From Paenibacillus apiarius (lineage in GTDB: Bacteria; Bacillota; Bacilli; Paenibacillales; Paenibacillaceae), in assembly GCF_017052585.1 (NCBI RefSeq), contig NZ_JAFFHZ010000001.1, positions 2,708,501 through 2,772,500 on the forward strand: a stretch of 64,000 bases of DNA, read 5' to 3'. Below are positions 34,640 to 42,925 of this stretch, piece by piece. The position numbers and the translations under genes are program-made. Each line of letters starts with the position of its first letter. Within the stretch, counting starts at the first letter, position 1. The notes below the pieces were generated by a model. The model had not been told where the DNA came from, did no database searches, and saw only the letters and a program-made list of their open reading frames with translations.

Positions 34640-35647
34640 TTACCAGCTGCGTTGATATGATTTCGGCGCTGCAAGCTTGGCCCGCAGAACCTGTGCGGCA
34701 TGTCGCGGCCAATACGGATTGCGAAGCAGCTCCCGTCCAAGGAAGACGAGATCCGCCCGATCGTTATGCACGATCTCTTCGGCCTGCGCAGGCTCGGTAA
34801 TGAGACCGACGGCACCTGTGGCAATGCCCGCCGATTGGCGAATGGCGTGCGCATACGGAATCTGGTAGCCAGGGAACACGTCAATTGGATGCGGAACGAC
34901 TGCCCCGGAGCTGCAATCAATTAAGTCAACCCCTTGATCCTTCATGCGTCGGGCATAGTCGATGTACGCTTCGAGGGCGTTGCCGCCTTCGGCATACTCG
35001 TTCGCGGAAATCCGCACGAATAGCGGCTTGTTCCATGCCACGCGCACCGTATCAATCGTTTCGCTCAGGAAGCGATAGCGGCCTTCTGCGTTGCCGCCAT
35101 AACCGTCCAGCCGTTGATTCGTAAGCGGGGACAGGAATTGATTAATCAAATACCCGTGCGCACCATGAATTTCAATGACGTCGAATCCGGCTTCCTCGGC
35201 ACGGCGCGCCGCGTCCGCAAATGCTTTGATCGTCCGCCGGATATTCTCCTGCGTCATTTCCTCCGGCAGCGCATAATCCTCGCTGAACGGAATGGCAGAG
35301 GGCGCAATCAAGCCGGGCACGGTCGCCTTGCGTCCGGCGTGAGCGAGCTGAATGCCGATTTTGCTGCCGTGGACATGAACCATGTCGGTCAACCGGCGCA
35401 GTCCGTCGATATGCTCGTCGCTCCATATGCCCAAATCCTGCGCGCTGATACGTCCCTCCGGAGTGACGGCCGTCGCTTCTACCATAATCAGCCCGACTTG
35501 ACCGACTGCCCGGGACGTATAATGAACGAGATGCCAATCGTTCACCAGGCCGTCTTCGTTACAAGCGTACATGCACATCGGTGACATCACAATTCGATTC
35601 GGTATCGTCATACCGCGTAAAGTTAAAGGTTCAAATAAACGGGGCAT
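34640..35647 (-). CDS. namA: NADPH dehydrogenase of the old yellow enzyme family (NamA/YqjM)
   Basis: 335 residues from ATG 35647, which follows GGAGGG; the frame is open to 35662. The FMN-binding TIM barrel has the YqjM signatures MSPMCMYA (Cys25, Tyr27), Gln100 in [10 protein letters not shown] and HGAHGY (His161, His164, Tyr166), which bind FMN and activate the substrate carbonyl. ATGAVGLIT and the C-terminal [13 protein letters not shown] hold the FMN phosphate. It reduces alpha,beta-unsaturated carbonyls and nitro compounds with NADPH, probably for detoxification. Confidence 0.96.
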   Translation of the reverse strand: MPRLFEPLTLRGMTIPNRIVMSPMCMYACNEDGLVNDWHLVHYTSRAVGQVGLIMVEATAVTPEGRISAQDLGIWSDEHIDGLRRLTDMVHVHGSKIGIQLAHAGRKATVPGLIAPSAIPFSEDYALPEEMTQENIRRTIKAFADAARRAEEAGFDVIEIHGAHGYLINQFLSPLTNQRLDGYGGNAEGRYRFLSETIDTVRVAWNKPLFVRISANEYAEGGNALEAYIDYARRMKDQGVDLIDCSSGAVVPHPIDVFPGYQIPYAHAIRQSAGIATGAVGLITEPAQAEEIVHNDRADLVFLGRELLRNPYWPRHAAQVLRAKLAAPKSYQRSW

Positions 35648-35769
35648 GAAAAATCCCTCCATATATTCATGGTTGTGGTTCCAATCCCATTATACCCCTG
35701 CATGTATGATGAAACAAATGGAGCTTTTCCTTGACACTGCACACCTGCTGTTTACGCTTTGCGGCGCAG

Positions 35770-36723
35770 TTATTCGAAATGCTCCTGCACGATGTTCCGT
35801 ACGGCACGGTCCAGCCAAGCAAGGCAGTCTGCCGTTACTTCTTCGCGATTCGTTTCATTCAGCAACTCATGGCGCGCGTCGGGGTACAGTGTGCATTCAA
35901 CGTGCTTCAAATTCATGTGGCGATAGAGGTCCGCCAGATGGAGCACGCCTTTGCCGTACATGCCTACTGGATCGGCATCTCCCGCTATGAGGAAGATGGG
36001 CAGCTCCTTCGGTATTTTCTCCATCGTTTCCGGCCGATGTATATGCCGCAGCAGCTTGAAGAAGTCCCGATAGAAGCCAACCGTGCTTAAGAAGCCGCAA
36101 TGCGGATCGGCAACATACTTATCCACTTCGTCCTTGTCGCGGGTGAGCCAATCGTATGGAGTGCGGCTTGGATTAAATTTGCGGTTAAAGCTCCCGAAGG
36201 CCATTTTGTCAATAAATGAACTGCGGTGACGCGAACCGCGAGCGCTGGAGAGCAGCTTCGCCAGCCCGGCACCGGCCAATATTTCTGGACCGCGCGGCCC
36301 GTTGCTGCCGCATAAAATGACGCCGTTGATATGATGGGCATGCTCCGTTATGTATTGTTGCGCGAGAAAAGAGCCCATGCTATGGGCAAATAAGAAAATC
36401 GGCAGCTTTTCATGGTTTTTGCGAATAATCTCGGTCAGTTGGACCATGTTGCGCACCATCCAGTTGAAGCCGTCTTCGCCGATATAACCTAAATCTTCTT
36501 CGCAAGCCGCAGTCTTCCCATGACCTCGGTGATCGTTGGCGTATACGATATATCCGGCAGAGGTAAGCGCCGAGGCGAATTGTTGATAACGTCGAGCCGT
36601 TTCCGTCATCCCATGCGCAATCTGCACGACTCCTTTGGCTTCATGCGCATTCTCTGGCCTCCAGCAGTACACATAAACCTGGATACGCTGTGGATCGGTA
36701 AACGTGAACGTGTTCGTTAACAT
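35770..36723 (-). CDS. Alpha/beta hydrolase, monoacylglycerol-lipase-like
   Basis: 317 residues, cytoplasmic. HGMTETARRYQQFA near residue 38 and DHRGHGKT at 64-71 form the oxyanion region, AHSMGS gives the nucleophile Ser115, AGDADPVG supplies the Asp, and DARHELLNE the His. This is the Hydrolase_4 (lysophospholipase/monoacylglycerol lipase) type. CAGGAGGCAT lies upstream of the start. The neighbouring namA gene reads in the same direction, 107 bp downstream, with no strong terminator between. Confidence 0.92.
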   Translation of the reverse strand: MLTNTFTFTDPQRIQVYVYCWRPENAHEAKGVVQIAHGMTETARRYQQFASALTSAGYIVYANDHRGHGKTAACEEDLGYIGEDGFNWMVRNMVQLTEIIRKNHEKLPIFLFAHSMGSFLAQQYITEHAHHINGVILCGSNGPRGPEILAGAGLAKLLSSARGSRHRSSFIDKMAFGSFNRKFNPSRTPYDWLTRDKDEVDKYVADPHCGFLSTVGFYRDFFKLLRHIHRPETMEKIPKELPIFLIAGDADPVGMYGKGVLHLADLYRHMNLKHVECTLYPDARHELLNETNREEVTADCLAWLDRAVRNIVQEHFE

Positions 36724-36912
36724 GAGAGATGCCTCCTGTTCTTGCTCCTATTATCTTCATTATAGTTAGGGACATATCGATAAAGCTATGGATAGTTTTG
36801 TGTCCATCTCAATGCAGGCCTGCTATTCGCCAGAGGCGCCTCTTGTGATATGATACGTCTATAATCTCTCTATGGACCAGCAAGACGAGCAATGAGGAGG
36901 CGCTCTGAACAC

Positions 36913-37401
36913 ATGTTTACACCGACAATGTATACCGGAAACCGGGAGAAAGACTATCCGCTCATCACACAGCAATTATCCGCATTGATACAAGGGGAAC
37001 CGAATCTCATTGCGAACTTGGCAAACGCTTCGGCGTTGCTCTGGCAAGGCTTGAAGGATATAAATTGGGCAGGCTTCTATTTAATGGACGAGGCCAGAGG
37101 CGAGCTTGTGCTCGGGCCGTTTCAAGGAATGCCGGCGTGCGTGCGCATTCCGATCGGGCGCGGCGTTTGCGGTTCGGCGGCCAAGGAACGGCGCACGTTC
37201 ATTGTTCCGGACGTGCATGCTTTTGCGGGGCATATTGCTTGCGATGCGGCTTCCCGTTCGGAAATCGTCGTCCCGATGGTGAAGGATGGCAAGCTGATCG
37301 GGGTGCTCGATATTGACAGCCCGATTACCGATCGCTTTAACGAGGCGGATCAAGCTGCGCTGGAGCAGATCGTCGCTGCCTTGATGTCGGAATCGGAGTG
37401 A
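36913..37401 (+). CDS. msrC: GAF-domain free methionine-(R)-sulfoxide reductase
   Basis: 162 residues, a single GAF domain. Three conserved cysteines, Cys76 (GMPACVRIP), Cys86 (GRGVCGSAA) and Cys110 (HIACDAASRSEI), match the fRMsr family, which reduces free Met-R-sulfoxide using thioredoxin. I chose ATG 36913; the earlier ATG at 36892 overlaps the GAGGAGG site. msrA, encoded at 59921, repairs the S form. Confidence 0.93.
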   Translation: MFTPTMYTGNREKDYPLITQQLSALIQGEPNLIANLANASALLWQGLKDINWAGFYLMDEARGELVLGPFQGMPACVRIPIGRGVCGSAAKERRTFIVPDVHAFAGHIACDAASRSEIVVPMVKDGKLIGVLDIDSPITDRFNEADQAALEQIVAALMSESE

Positions 37402-37543
37402 ACCGGGATGACGGTCCGGTTCAAATGAATGAAATTGATTTCGTGCTAAATTGTTCATCCTTTGTGTGATCGTGCGCACTCGACGCGACTTCCATATTTA
37501 GTATGTTGGAGTCAGAAATCCATTTTGACAGGGGGAATCGTGA

Positions 37544-38836
37544 ATGTTCTGTCATCAATGCGAACAGACGCCAGCGGGCGGCTGCAAAGTCGTCGGGGTG
37601 TGCGGCAAGGACGAAACGATAGCAAGTCTTCAGGATACGATTGTGTTTGCTTTGAAAGGCATCGCGGCCTACGCAACGCATGCGCGGCAGCTTGGCTATA
37701 TCGATGAGGAGGTTGACGGTATTACGCATGAAGCGCTCTACATGACGTTGACCAACTCCAATTTCAATGTGCAGGAGCATCTTGATATGGCGATGAAGGT
37801 AGGAGGCGCGGCCATACGCATCATGGATGTGCTGGATCGGGCTCACACCGGGCACTTCGGCATTCCCGAGCCGGTCACGGTCCCGCAGAACAAGATTGAG
37901 GGCAGGTCCATCGTCGTGACCGGACATAACTTGTATGCATTGGAAGAATTGCTGAAGCAGACGGAAGGCAAAGGCCTCCACATTTACACTCATTCCGAAA
38001 TGCTTCCGGCACACGGCTACCCAGCGCTGAAAAAATACCCGCATTTGAAGGGCAACATCGGTAAAGCGTGGTACGATCAACGCCGTCTGTTTGAGCAATA
38101 CCCCGGCGCAATTTTGGCTACCACGAACTGTGTCATGCCGATAAAAGGCACGTATGCCGATCGGTTCTTCTCCTATGAGGTGGCCGGGCTCGAGGGAGTG
38201 GCCAAAATCGTAAATGACGACTTCACGCCGCTTATCGAGCGGGCGCTTGCGTTGCCAGCGGCAGACGTGGACAGCGGACAAACATTGACAACGGGATACC
38301 ACCATGAGACGGTGCTCGGGCTAGCGCCAGAAATCATCCAAGCGGTCAAGGATGGAAAAATCAAACGTTTCTTCGTCATCGCGGGCTGCGATGCGCCGGG
38401 CAAGGGCGGCGAATATTATCGCGAGCTTGCGACATCGTTGCCGAACGATACCGTTATCCTCACGACGTCCTGCGGCAAATTCCGCTTCAACGATGTTGAA
38501 TACGGGACGGTTGCGGATACGGGGATTCCGCGGTACATCGACCTGGGACAGTGCAACAATTCCGGTTCCACGGTCAAGATAGCTCAAGCGCTCGCAGATG
38601 CTTTCGGCTGCAGCGTAAATGAGCTGCCGGTCTCGATCGTGCTTTCGTGGTTCGAGCAGAAGGCGGTTGCCATCTTACTGGGCCTGTTCAGCTTGGGCAT
38701 CCGCGATATTCGCATCGGACCGAAGCCGCCGGAATTTATTTCTGAGGGCGTAATGAATGTGCTGACCGATCTGTTCGGCCTGAAGCTTATTGGCGACGCG
38801 CAGGAAGATATGAAGGCTATGCTCCGTCTTGTCTAG
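37544..38836 (+). CDS. hcp: Hybrid cluster protein (hydroxylamine reductase), short class III-like
   Basis: 430 residues, about 110-120 shorter than class I and II proteins. The N-terminal cysteines C3-x2-C6-x7-C14-x5-C20 carry an iron-sulfur cluster. Downstream ligands of the hybrid cluster are visible in TTNCVMPIKGTYADRF, AGCDAPGKGGEYY, TTSCGKFRFND and DLGQCNNSG. The missing region would be the helical block after the cysteine motif, as in class III members. It likely deals with nitrosative stress (NO or hydroxylamine). Upstream at about 37465 a TGTGA half-site followed by GCACT hints at Fnr-like control, but the second half is imperfect. Confidence 0.93.
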   Translation: MFCHQCEQTPAGGCKVVGVCGKDETIASLQDTIVFALKGIAAYATHARQLGYIDEEVDGITHEALYMTLTNSNFNVQEHLDMAMKVGGAAIRIMDVLDRAHTGHFGIPEPVTVPQNKIEGRSIVVTGHNLYALEELLKQTEGKGLHIYTHSEMLPAHGYPALKKYPHLKGNIGKAWYDQRRLFEQYPGAILATTNCVMPIKGTYADRFFSYEVAGLEGVAKIVNDDFTPLIERALALPAADVDSGQTLTTGYHHETVLGLAPEIIQAVKDGKIKRFFVIAGCDAPGKGGEYYRELATSLPNDTVILTTSCGKFRFNDVEYGTVADTGIPRYIDLGQCNNSGSTVKIAQALADAFGCSVNELPVSIVLSWFEQKAVAILLGLFSLGIRDIRIGPKPPEFISEGVMNVLTDLFGLKLIGDAQEDMKAMLRLV

Positions 38837-38983
38837 ATTTTTAATGGACTAGATTATTGACCTAGTTAAACATCGTAAATAAAATAGAATGAATGATTGT
38901 GGCAACAATGAACGCGAAAAGTGGAATAGGAGCAGCAGATACGCACTTTCATTATGTAATATATAGAAAATATGAAGAGGGTA

Positions 38984-39012
38984 TTGCAACTTTTCGCCAA
39001 ATTATATATAAT
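38984..39012 (+). promoter_or_regulatory. Sigma-A-type promoter of tRNA-Thr
   Basis: TTGCAA at 38984-38989, a 17-bp spacer, and TATAAT at 39007-39012, placed 18 bp before the mature tRNA. Confidence 0.85.
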
Positions 39013-39030
39013 AGTTTTCGTTGTTAAACT

Positions 39031-39105
39031 GCTGGTGTAGCTCAGGGGTAGAGCAACGCACTCGTAATGCGTAGGTCGGGGGTTCAATTCCCTTCACCAG
39101 CACCA
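39031..39105 (+). tRNA. tRNA-Thr (anticodon CGT)
   Basis: A full cloverleaf: acceptor GCTGGTG / CACCAGC, D-arm GCTC...GAGC, anticodon stem ACGCA / TGCGT around loop CTCGTAA (anticodon CGT, reading ACG), and T-arm with loop TTCAATT and two G-U pairs. Discriminator A is followed by an encoded CCA. Its 3' end is part of a 16-bp duplication (see repeat entries). Confidence 0.96.
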
Positions 39106-39117
39106 CTTACATGTCGA
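39102..39117. repeat. Putative attachment site, left copy (tRNA 3' end)
   Basis: ACCACTTACATGTCGA begins at the tRNA discriminator base and includes the encoded CCA. An identical copy lies 1,501 bp downstream (40603-40618). tRNA 3' ends are the usual integration targets of tyrosine integrases, and duplicated ends mark an integrated or decayed element. No integrase gene remains. Confidence 0.55.
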
Positions 39118-39122
39118 TAACG

Positions 39123-39156
39123 GCGCGGCTTCCGGGATTCCGGGGGCCGCGCTTTT
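39123..39156 (+). terminator. Terminator after tRNA-Thr
   Basis: GCGCGGC pairs with GCCGCGC and TCCGG with CCGG(A) inside, followed by TTTT. Confidence 0.8.
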
Positions 39157-39278
39157 CCTGTCCAAAAATCCAAAAATCCAAAAACCCAGTCTTCTAACAT
39201 TCTTCTATCCTTTATCTAAGTAAAGCATCCAATGTAACAAATCGAAAGGGAACGAATATATTCCATAAGGTTGCTCAC

Positions 39279-39464
39279 GTGACATATACCTATGAATGTA
39301 TTGTCAGGGACTACTCTAATCAGGGAGATGTAAGCGAATCCTCTAAATACCTTTGTTATTTATGCGCGTATATCTGCGCAGTATGCGGGAATGATTGTTT
39401 GAAACATTCTGATAAAGAATCACAAGAATGCGGAAAATGTGCCTCCGCTGCTCGGAAGAGGTAA
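39279..39464 (+). CDS. Short cysteine-rich protein, possible remnant of a four-helix copper-binding protein
   Basis: 61 residues from GTG, with a Cys-rich second half: YLCYLCAYICAVCGNDCLKH and then ECGKCAS. The spacing of C and H recalls the C-terminal half of DUF326/Csp-type four-helix bundle copper-storage proteins, which are about twice as long. The ribosome binding site is weak (AAGG). It may be a truncated gene or a real short paralogue. Confidence 0.4.
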   Translation: MTYTYECIVRDYSNQGDVSESSKYLCYLCAYICAVCGNDCLKHSDKESQECGKCASAARKR

Positions 39465-39582
39465 AGGATTCGTGAAATCTGACTAATCTACTCGATAGTG
39501 GGCAGTAACCAAGTCAAACTGCGACTCAACACAATATAATGAGGATGTACCAAGGTACAAAAATGAGAAGGAGGTCTTCCCC

Positions 39583-39687
39583 ATGGGTGTAGCTGCAGGA
39601 GGAGGTTACGGTTCTCTCTTTACTTCTACAGGTGTAATATTGGTTCTCTTCATTCTTCTAGTGATTGTTTCTCGCGGTTTCATTTAA
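39583..39687 (+). CDS. YjcZ-family small spore membrane peptide
   Basis: A 34-residue peptide: Gly-rich start (MGVAAGGGYGS) and a hydrophobic end (VILVLFILLVIVSRGFI). This is the YjcZ pattern, peptides made during sporulation. GAAGGAGGTC is 8 bases before the ATG, and a good terminator follows at 39746. It is short enough to be missed by standard calling. Confidence 0.85.
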   Translation: MGVAAGGGYGSLFTSTGVILVLFILLVIVSRGFI

Positions 39688-39745
39688 GTTAATTATGCCA
39701 TCGTAATGGTTTACATTGCTATCTCTTCGCCGGTGTTCATTTATA

Positions 39746-39774
39746 AATCCTGCTTACTTAGCAGGATTATTTTT
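39746..39774 (+). terminator. Terminator after the YjcZ-type gene
   Basis: AATCCTGC / GCAGGATT, an 8-bp stem with a 7-base loop, followed by ATTTTTTG. Confidence 0.85.
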
Positions 39775-40066
39775 TGTCCAAATTAGGACGCTCCCTACAT
39801 CTGTGTAATAGTATGTACTACAAAATGTGCTGCCATTTACAACCTCCAAAGTGCTTGGGGATATGATGAATCACTGATTGAAACGACAAGAACGGAGTTC
39901 GAGATTCTGCTGCTGGTAAAAACTTATGTGGATAAAGGCCCCTTACAAAGGCAACATTAACATCGGAAGGCAACAATGCTACCAGAACTGCAGCTGCAAA
40001 TACCGCCACCTAACCCAAAGATCTGATAACAAATCGGCTTACAAAATTGACAAGGAGATGTTAAAA
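39775..40066. other. Gap between the YjcZ-type and DUF3231 genes
   Basis: No gene is supported. Open frames run through it on both strands but lack ribosome binding sites or recognisable families; the promoter of the DUF3231 gene probably lies here. Confidence 0.4.
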
Positions 40067-40585
40067 ATGGGTATTTTAAGCGGCAATCCCAAAGATGAAC
40101 CCCTTCACTACGGTGAAACGTATGATGTATGGGCATTCTCGGTGAAAGCGAAAGGAAGCATTTCCGTTTATCAGGCTTACCATTATCACGCCGGGGACAA
40201 GGATCTAAAAAATATATTAGACGATTTGATTAATCAAGCGGAACTGGAAGCCAAAGAATGCGATCAGATTTTAATTAACAATGGCATAGCTGCTATTCCG
40301 AATTTCCCTAAAAGGCCGGAAGCTAAACTTGAAGAGATCCCCGTTGGCGCAAGACTTGCGGATCAAGAAATTACGCCTATGATTGCAGCTGACACTGCGG
40401 CCAGCATGGTAGCATGCAGCCAGATAATGGGGAAATCGATTCGAGAAGATATTGGAGCGCTATTTGGAAAATATCATTTGACGAAAGCGGCATTAGGTTT
40501 AAAAATTCTTCAGATGAGTAAAGAAAAGGGATGGTTGGTACCGCCCCCGTTGCATGTAAAAAGACCGGAGCTTGTTGAAAAATAA
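40067..40585 (+). CDS. DUF3231 family protein
   Basis: 172 residues from ATG 40067, 9 bases after AAGGAGATG; the open frame reaches back to 39926 but that part does not match the family. Start MGILSGNPKDEPLHYGETYDVW, middle HYHAGDKDLKNILDDLI and PVGARLADQEI, and end KEKGWLVPPPLHVKRPE are the standard DUF3231 blocks. The fold is a ferritin-like helical bundle, often found near spore coat functions in bacilli. Full-length members often hold two repeats of this unit; this one has a single repeat. Confidence 0.9.
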   Translation: MGILSGNPKDEPLHYGETYDVWAFSVKAKGSISVYQAYHYHAGDKDLKNILDDLINQAELEAKECDQILINNGIAAIPNFPKRPEAKLEEIPVGARLADQEITPMIAADTAASMVACSQIMGKSIREDIGALFGKYHLTKAALGLKILQMSKEKGWLVPPPLHVKRPELVEK

Positions 40586-40602
40586 CGAGTAAGATTATTT
40601 TA

Positions 40603-40618
40603 ACCACTTACATGTCGA
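40603..40618. repeat. Putative attachment site, right copy
   Basis: A perfect 16-bp copy of the tRNA-Thr 3' end sequence (39102-39117). The enclosed 1.5 kb encodes a Cys-rich fragment, the YjcZ-type peptide and DUF3231. Phage-type genes start just to the right. Confidence 0.55.
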
Positions 40619-40663
40619 GGGTGTAGGGCTTTCGGAGGATTTGTTTGTATTCGGCTACCGCAT

Positions 40664-40906
40664 CTATTTTCTGGAGCAGCGCAATCTCCCTTTGTCTCCA
40701 TCATGATAACATATAAATAGAAAAGGAGCCGTGCGCGAACACGACTCCAATGCAATAGCCGCTTCAGAGTCGGAGACCGTTACCTTTGCCGGGGGCGGTT
40801 TATTTCTTTTTGTGACAAGCGCAATAATTTTCACGACAAGCCCCAGCAGCCCGGCTATCAGCGAACGGAAACCAATCATGAAAAGCAATGCGTCTTTAAC
40901 CTCCAC
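40664..40906 (-). CDS. Putative holin-like toxin (Hol_Tox type)
   Basis: 80 residues from GTG 40906, which follows GGGAGGTGA. The start MEVKDALLFMIGFRSLIAGL and the single TM followed by KR match the short holin-like type I toxins of Firmicutes, usually about 30-40 residues long. Here the frame runs on for about 40 unrelated residues, perhaps after loss of the normal stop. It is encoded opposite to and 57 bp from a phage-type amidase. In related loci an antisense RNA silences the toxin; I could not place one. Confidence 0.55.
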   Translation of the reverse strand: MEVKDALLFMIGFRSLIAGLLGLVVKIIALVTKRNKPPPAKVTVSDSEAAIALESCSRTAPFLFICYHDGDKGRLRCSRK

Positions 40907-40962
40907 AGGCGTTCACCTCCCTTCCAGGAGACTCAGCCAAGGCCGCCAATAAAGCCCTTTTA

Positions 40963-41835
40963 ATGCCTATCTGGCATTCGATCCGGTTCGATGTACAAGT
41001 TGCCATTAGCGCGTCCCATTGCCAGCCCATGGTCCCGCAATGGATTACCATCCATAATACCGACAACCTCAAAGGAACTGCCGAATCGCATGCGCGATAT
41101 ATTTTGGATGGCAGCGGCGGGCGGCAAGCATCATGGCACTATACCGTGGACGATATGGACATTTTCCAGCACTTGCGCGACAACGAACAAGGATGGCATG
41201 CTGGAGACGGCGGCGGTCCGGGGAACAAGGCGAGCATCGGCATTGAAGTATGCATGTTCATCGGAATGAAAACGGATGTTGCGTGGCGGAATGCAGCTTG
41301 GCTGGCTGCCGTTCTTGTTAACCGGCACAAGCTATTGGCTGATCGCGTAGTTCCGCATCAAAAATGGTCGGGTAAGCTGTGCCCCTCGCAGCTGCTTCCG
41401 TATTGGGGCATGTTCACCAATATGGTCAAGGAAGAGTTGCAAAAGCTTCGGAAGCACACCAATGAGGTGGTTATCGAAGTGAATGGGGCAAAGGCTGCGC
41501 AAGGCATTTTTGTAAACAACCTTGTGTTTGGGCCAATCCGGGACATCGGTGCGGCGTTAGGCGAGTCAATTGGATGGGACAATGGCAGTAAAACGGCGTC
41601 AGTTAACGGCCATAATGTAACCGGCGGGCAACTGATCGGCGGGAAGGCGTATGCGCCAATACGGGCGTTAGCTGAAGCTGCTGGCGCAACAGTCAGCTGG
41701 AATGAACAAGAGAAGAAAGTCGCATCCAACGGTAACACACTGATCACGCAACAGGATTTGCCTTCTCAATATCCCCTGATCATATTAACCCCGGAGAAGT
41801 CCGGGGCTTTTCACCGCATACACAAACGTAAGTAA
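40963..41835 (+). CDS. Phage-type N-acetylmuramoyl-L-alanine amidase with copper-amine-oxidase-N-like domain
   Basis: 290 residues. The Amidase_2 core shows zinc ligands His31 (TIHNTDN), His132 and Cys140 (PHQKWSGKLCPS), with Glu95 in GIEV as the catalytic acid. Residues about 170-245 form a domain of the Cu_amine_oxidN1 type (VNNLVFGPIRDIGAALGE and GGKAYAPIRALAEAAGATVS), common in Paenibacillus wall enzymes. There is no clear ribosome binding site at 40963, and the first 20 residues fit the family poorly, so a 5' frameshift is possible. A terminator lies inside the last codons, so the true stop may once have been earlier. Confidence 0.82.
   Translation: MPIWHSIRFDVQVAISASHCQPMVPQWITIHNTDNLKGTAESHARYILDGSGGRQASWHYTVDDMDIFQHLRDNEQGWHAGDGGGPGNKASIGIEVCMFIGMKTDVAWRNAAWLAAVLVNRHKLLADRVVPHQKWSGKLCPSQLLPYWGMFTNMVKEELQKLRKHTNEVVIEVNGAKAAQGIFVNNLVFGPIRDIGAALGESIGWDNGSKTASVNGHNVTGGQLIGGKAYAPIRALAEAAGATVSWNEQEKKVASNGNTLITQQDLPSQYPLIILTPEKSGAFHRIHKRK
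41789..41811 (+). terminator. Terminator overlapping the amidase 3' end
   Basis: CCCCGGA GAAG TCCGGGG followed by CTTTT. It lies inside the annotated reading frame, 24 bp before its stop codon. Confidence 0.75.
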
Positions 41836-41902
41836 TCCAATTAATTTCCCGGTTTGATACGCCAAAAGGAAAGGGAATACTGCTCCCATATCCCTCCATT
41901 GA

Positions 41903-42199
41903 TTATATAAAGAAAGGAAGCAGGAATAACTCTCTAATTCCAAAGAAGGGAATCCGGCGGTGAAAAAAGCGGCGTCGAGGAAAAAAACCAGGATGAAAAC
42001 CGAATTGTCTATAGGTGGATTCTTGAGCGGGCAATCCGTCCAATCTTTCTATCATTTCATCAGTTGGAATGGCAAGGGTAACACAATTTTGATCGACATG
42101 AGCAATAAATCCATCGTGTGAGTGACCATCATTTGTTCGTATCCCTACATATTTATTCATGCAGGTCCAGCAGATGTGCTGATAATAATTTGTATCCAT
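41903..42199 (-). CDS. Small Sm-like-fold protein with hydrophobic tail
   Basis: 98 residues with an AGGAGG site 7 bases upstream. A segment reading YVGIRTNDGHSHDGFIAHVD then VTLAIP recalls small bacillus proteins of the form 'GRxVxIxTxDGxxHxGxVxxVDxxxVxL', which look like Sm/PRC-type beta barrels. The tail is rich in Phe, Arg and Pro (FHPGFFPRRRFFHRRIPFF) and ends hydrophobic. Function unknown; such proteins occur in spore-formers. Confidence 0.65.
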   Translation of the reverse strand: MDTNYYQHICWTCMNKYVGIRTNDGHSHDGFIAHVDQNCVTLAIPTDEMIERLDGLPAQESTYRQFGFHPGFFPRRRFFHRRIPFFGIRELFLLPFFI

Positions 42200-42424
42200 A
42201 GATAACCTCCTGGGCGTTTAATCTCATCAATAGTCTATGGATTATAACCCATATTGCTCACGGCAATAGCCTATATAACGGAAACTCATGCTTGGTCTGA
42301 GGGGGATCATGGAGCCGTGGCGATAAGATCATACGTGACATGGATCAAAATATGTACAGCTCATGGCAGGAATGACAGTGGGAAGGACGAACTCAGGCAG
42401 GCTTGGAGGGTGTCGTGGCCGTGG

Positions 42425-42763
42425 CTATGGGCGAATGGTCACTCTGGTGTGTACGGGCACAAGCGAGGCTAACTGAAGTACATCTTCGTTATACATTCGG
42501 ACACATCCATGGGACACTTGCCTGCCAATTGAGGAAGGAGCATTCGTGCCATGAATGCCGTAATGCGGCTTCGACAAGCCTAGCCAGAACGCTCCGAATG
42601 GTCCGCCTGGGTTGGGCTGTTTATTGATGATAGTATATTCGCCGGTCGGAGTTTGGGTAAGCATCTTCCCGATCCCAACGGGGAACTCCCTGACTACGAT
42701 GTTTCCATCCAAGAGATATAGCTTGCGGTCCGACAGGTCGACAATAATCCGGTATTGTGGCAT
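42425..42763 (-). CDS. L,D-transpeptidase (YkuD domain)
   Basis: 112 residues from ATG 42763, which follows AAAAGGAGTG; the frame is open to 42925. The catalytic motif is His71-Gly then SHGCVRM with Cys87 and Arg89, as in all YkuD enzymes that cross-link peptidoglycan through meso-diaminopimelate. It has no signal peptide or LysM domain, the minimal type found in spores. In this window ddh (46232) could supply the meso-diaminopimelate substrate. Confidence 0.9.
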   Translation of the reverse strand: MPQYRIIVDLSDRKLYLLDGNIVVREFPVGIGKMLTQTPTGEYTIINKQPNPGGPFGAFWLGLSKPHYGIHGTNAPSSIGRQVSHGCVRMYNEDVLQLASLVPVHTRVTIRP

Positions 42764-42828
42764 AACGTCCACTCCTTTTCCATTAGAGTATGCCAATCGG
42801 ATGGGTGTTGTTAAAATAGGGAGTAGCG

Positions 42829-42876
42829 AAAAGCGTGCAGAAGAAGTGTCGCAAGATACCTTATCTGCACGCTTTT
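42829..42876. terminator. Bidirectional terminator between CPBP and YkuD genes
   Basis: A perfect 12-bp stem AAAAGCGTGCAG / CTGCACGCTTTT with a 24-base loop. On the minus strand it ends the CPBP gene, 50 bp past its stop. Confidence 0.8.
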
Positions 42877-42925
42877 TTGAGTTGCAACAGGGCAATGTTG
42901 TGCGTCGTGGCTGACAACCATCCAC

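Noticed and set aside
39818-40009. 63-codon minus-strand frame before the DUF3231 gene
   Set aside because: No ribosome binding site or family; it occupies the likely DUF3231 promoter.
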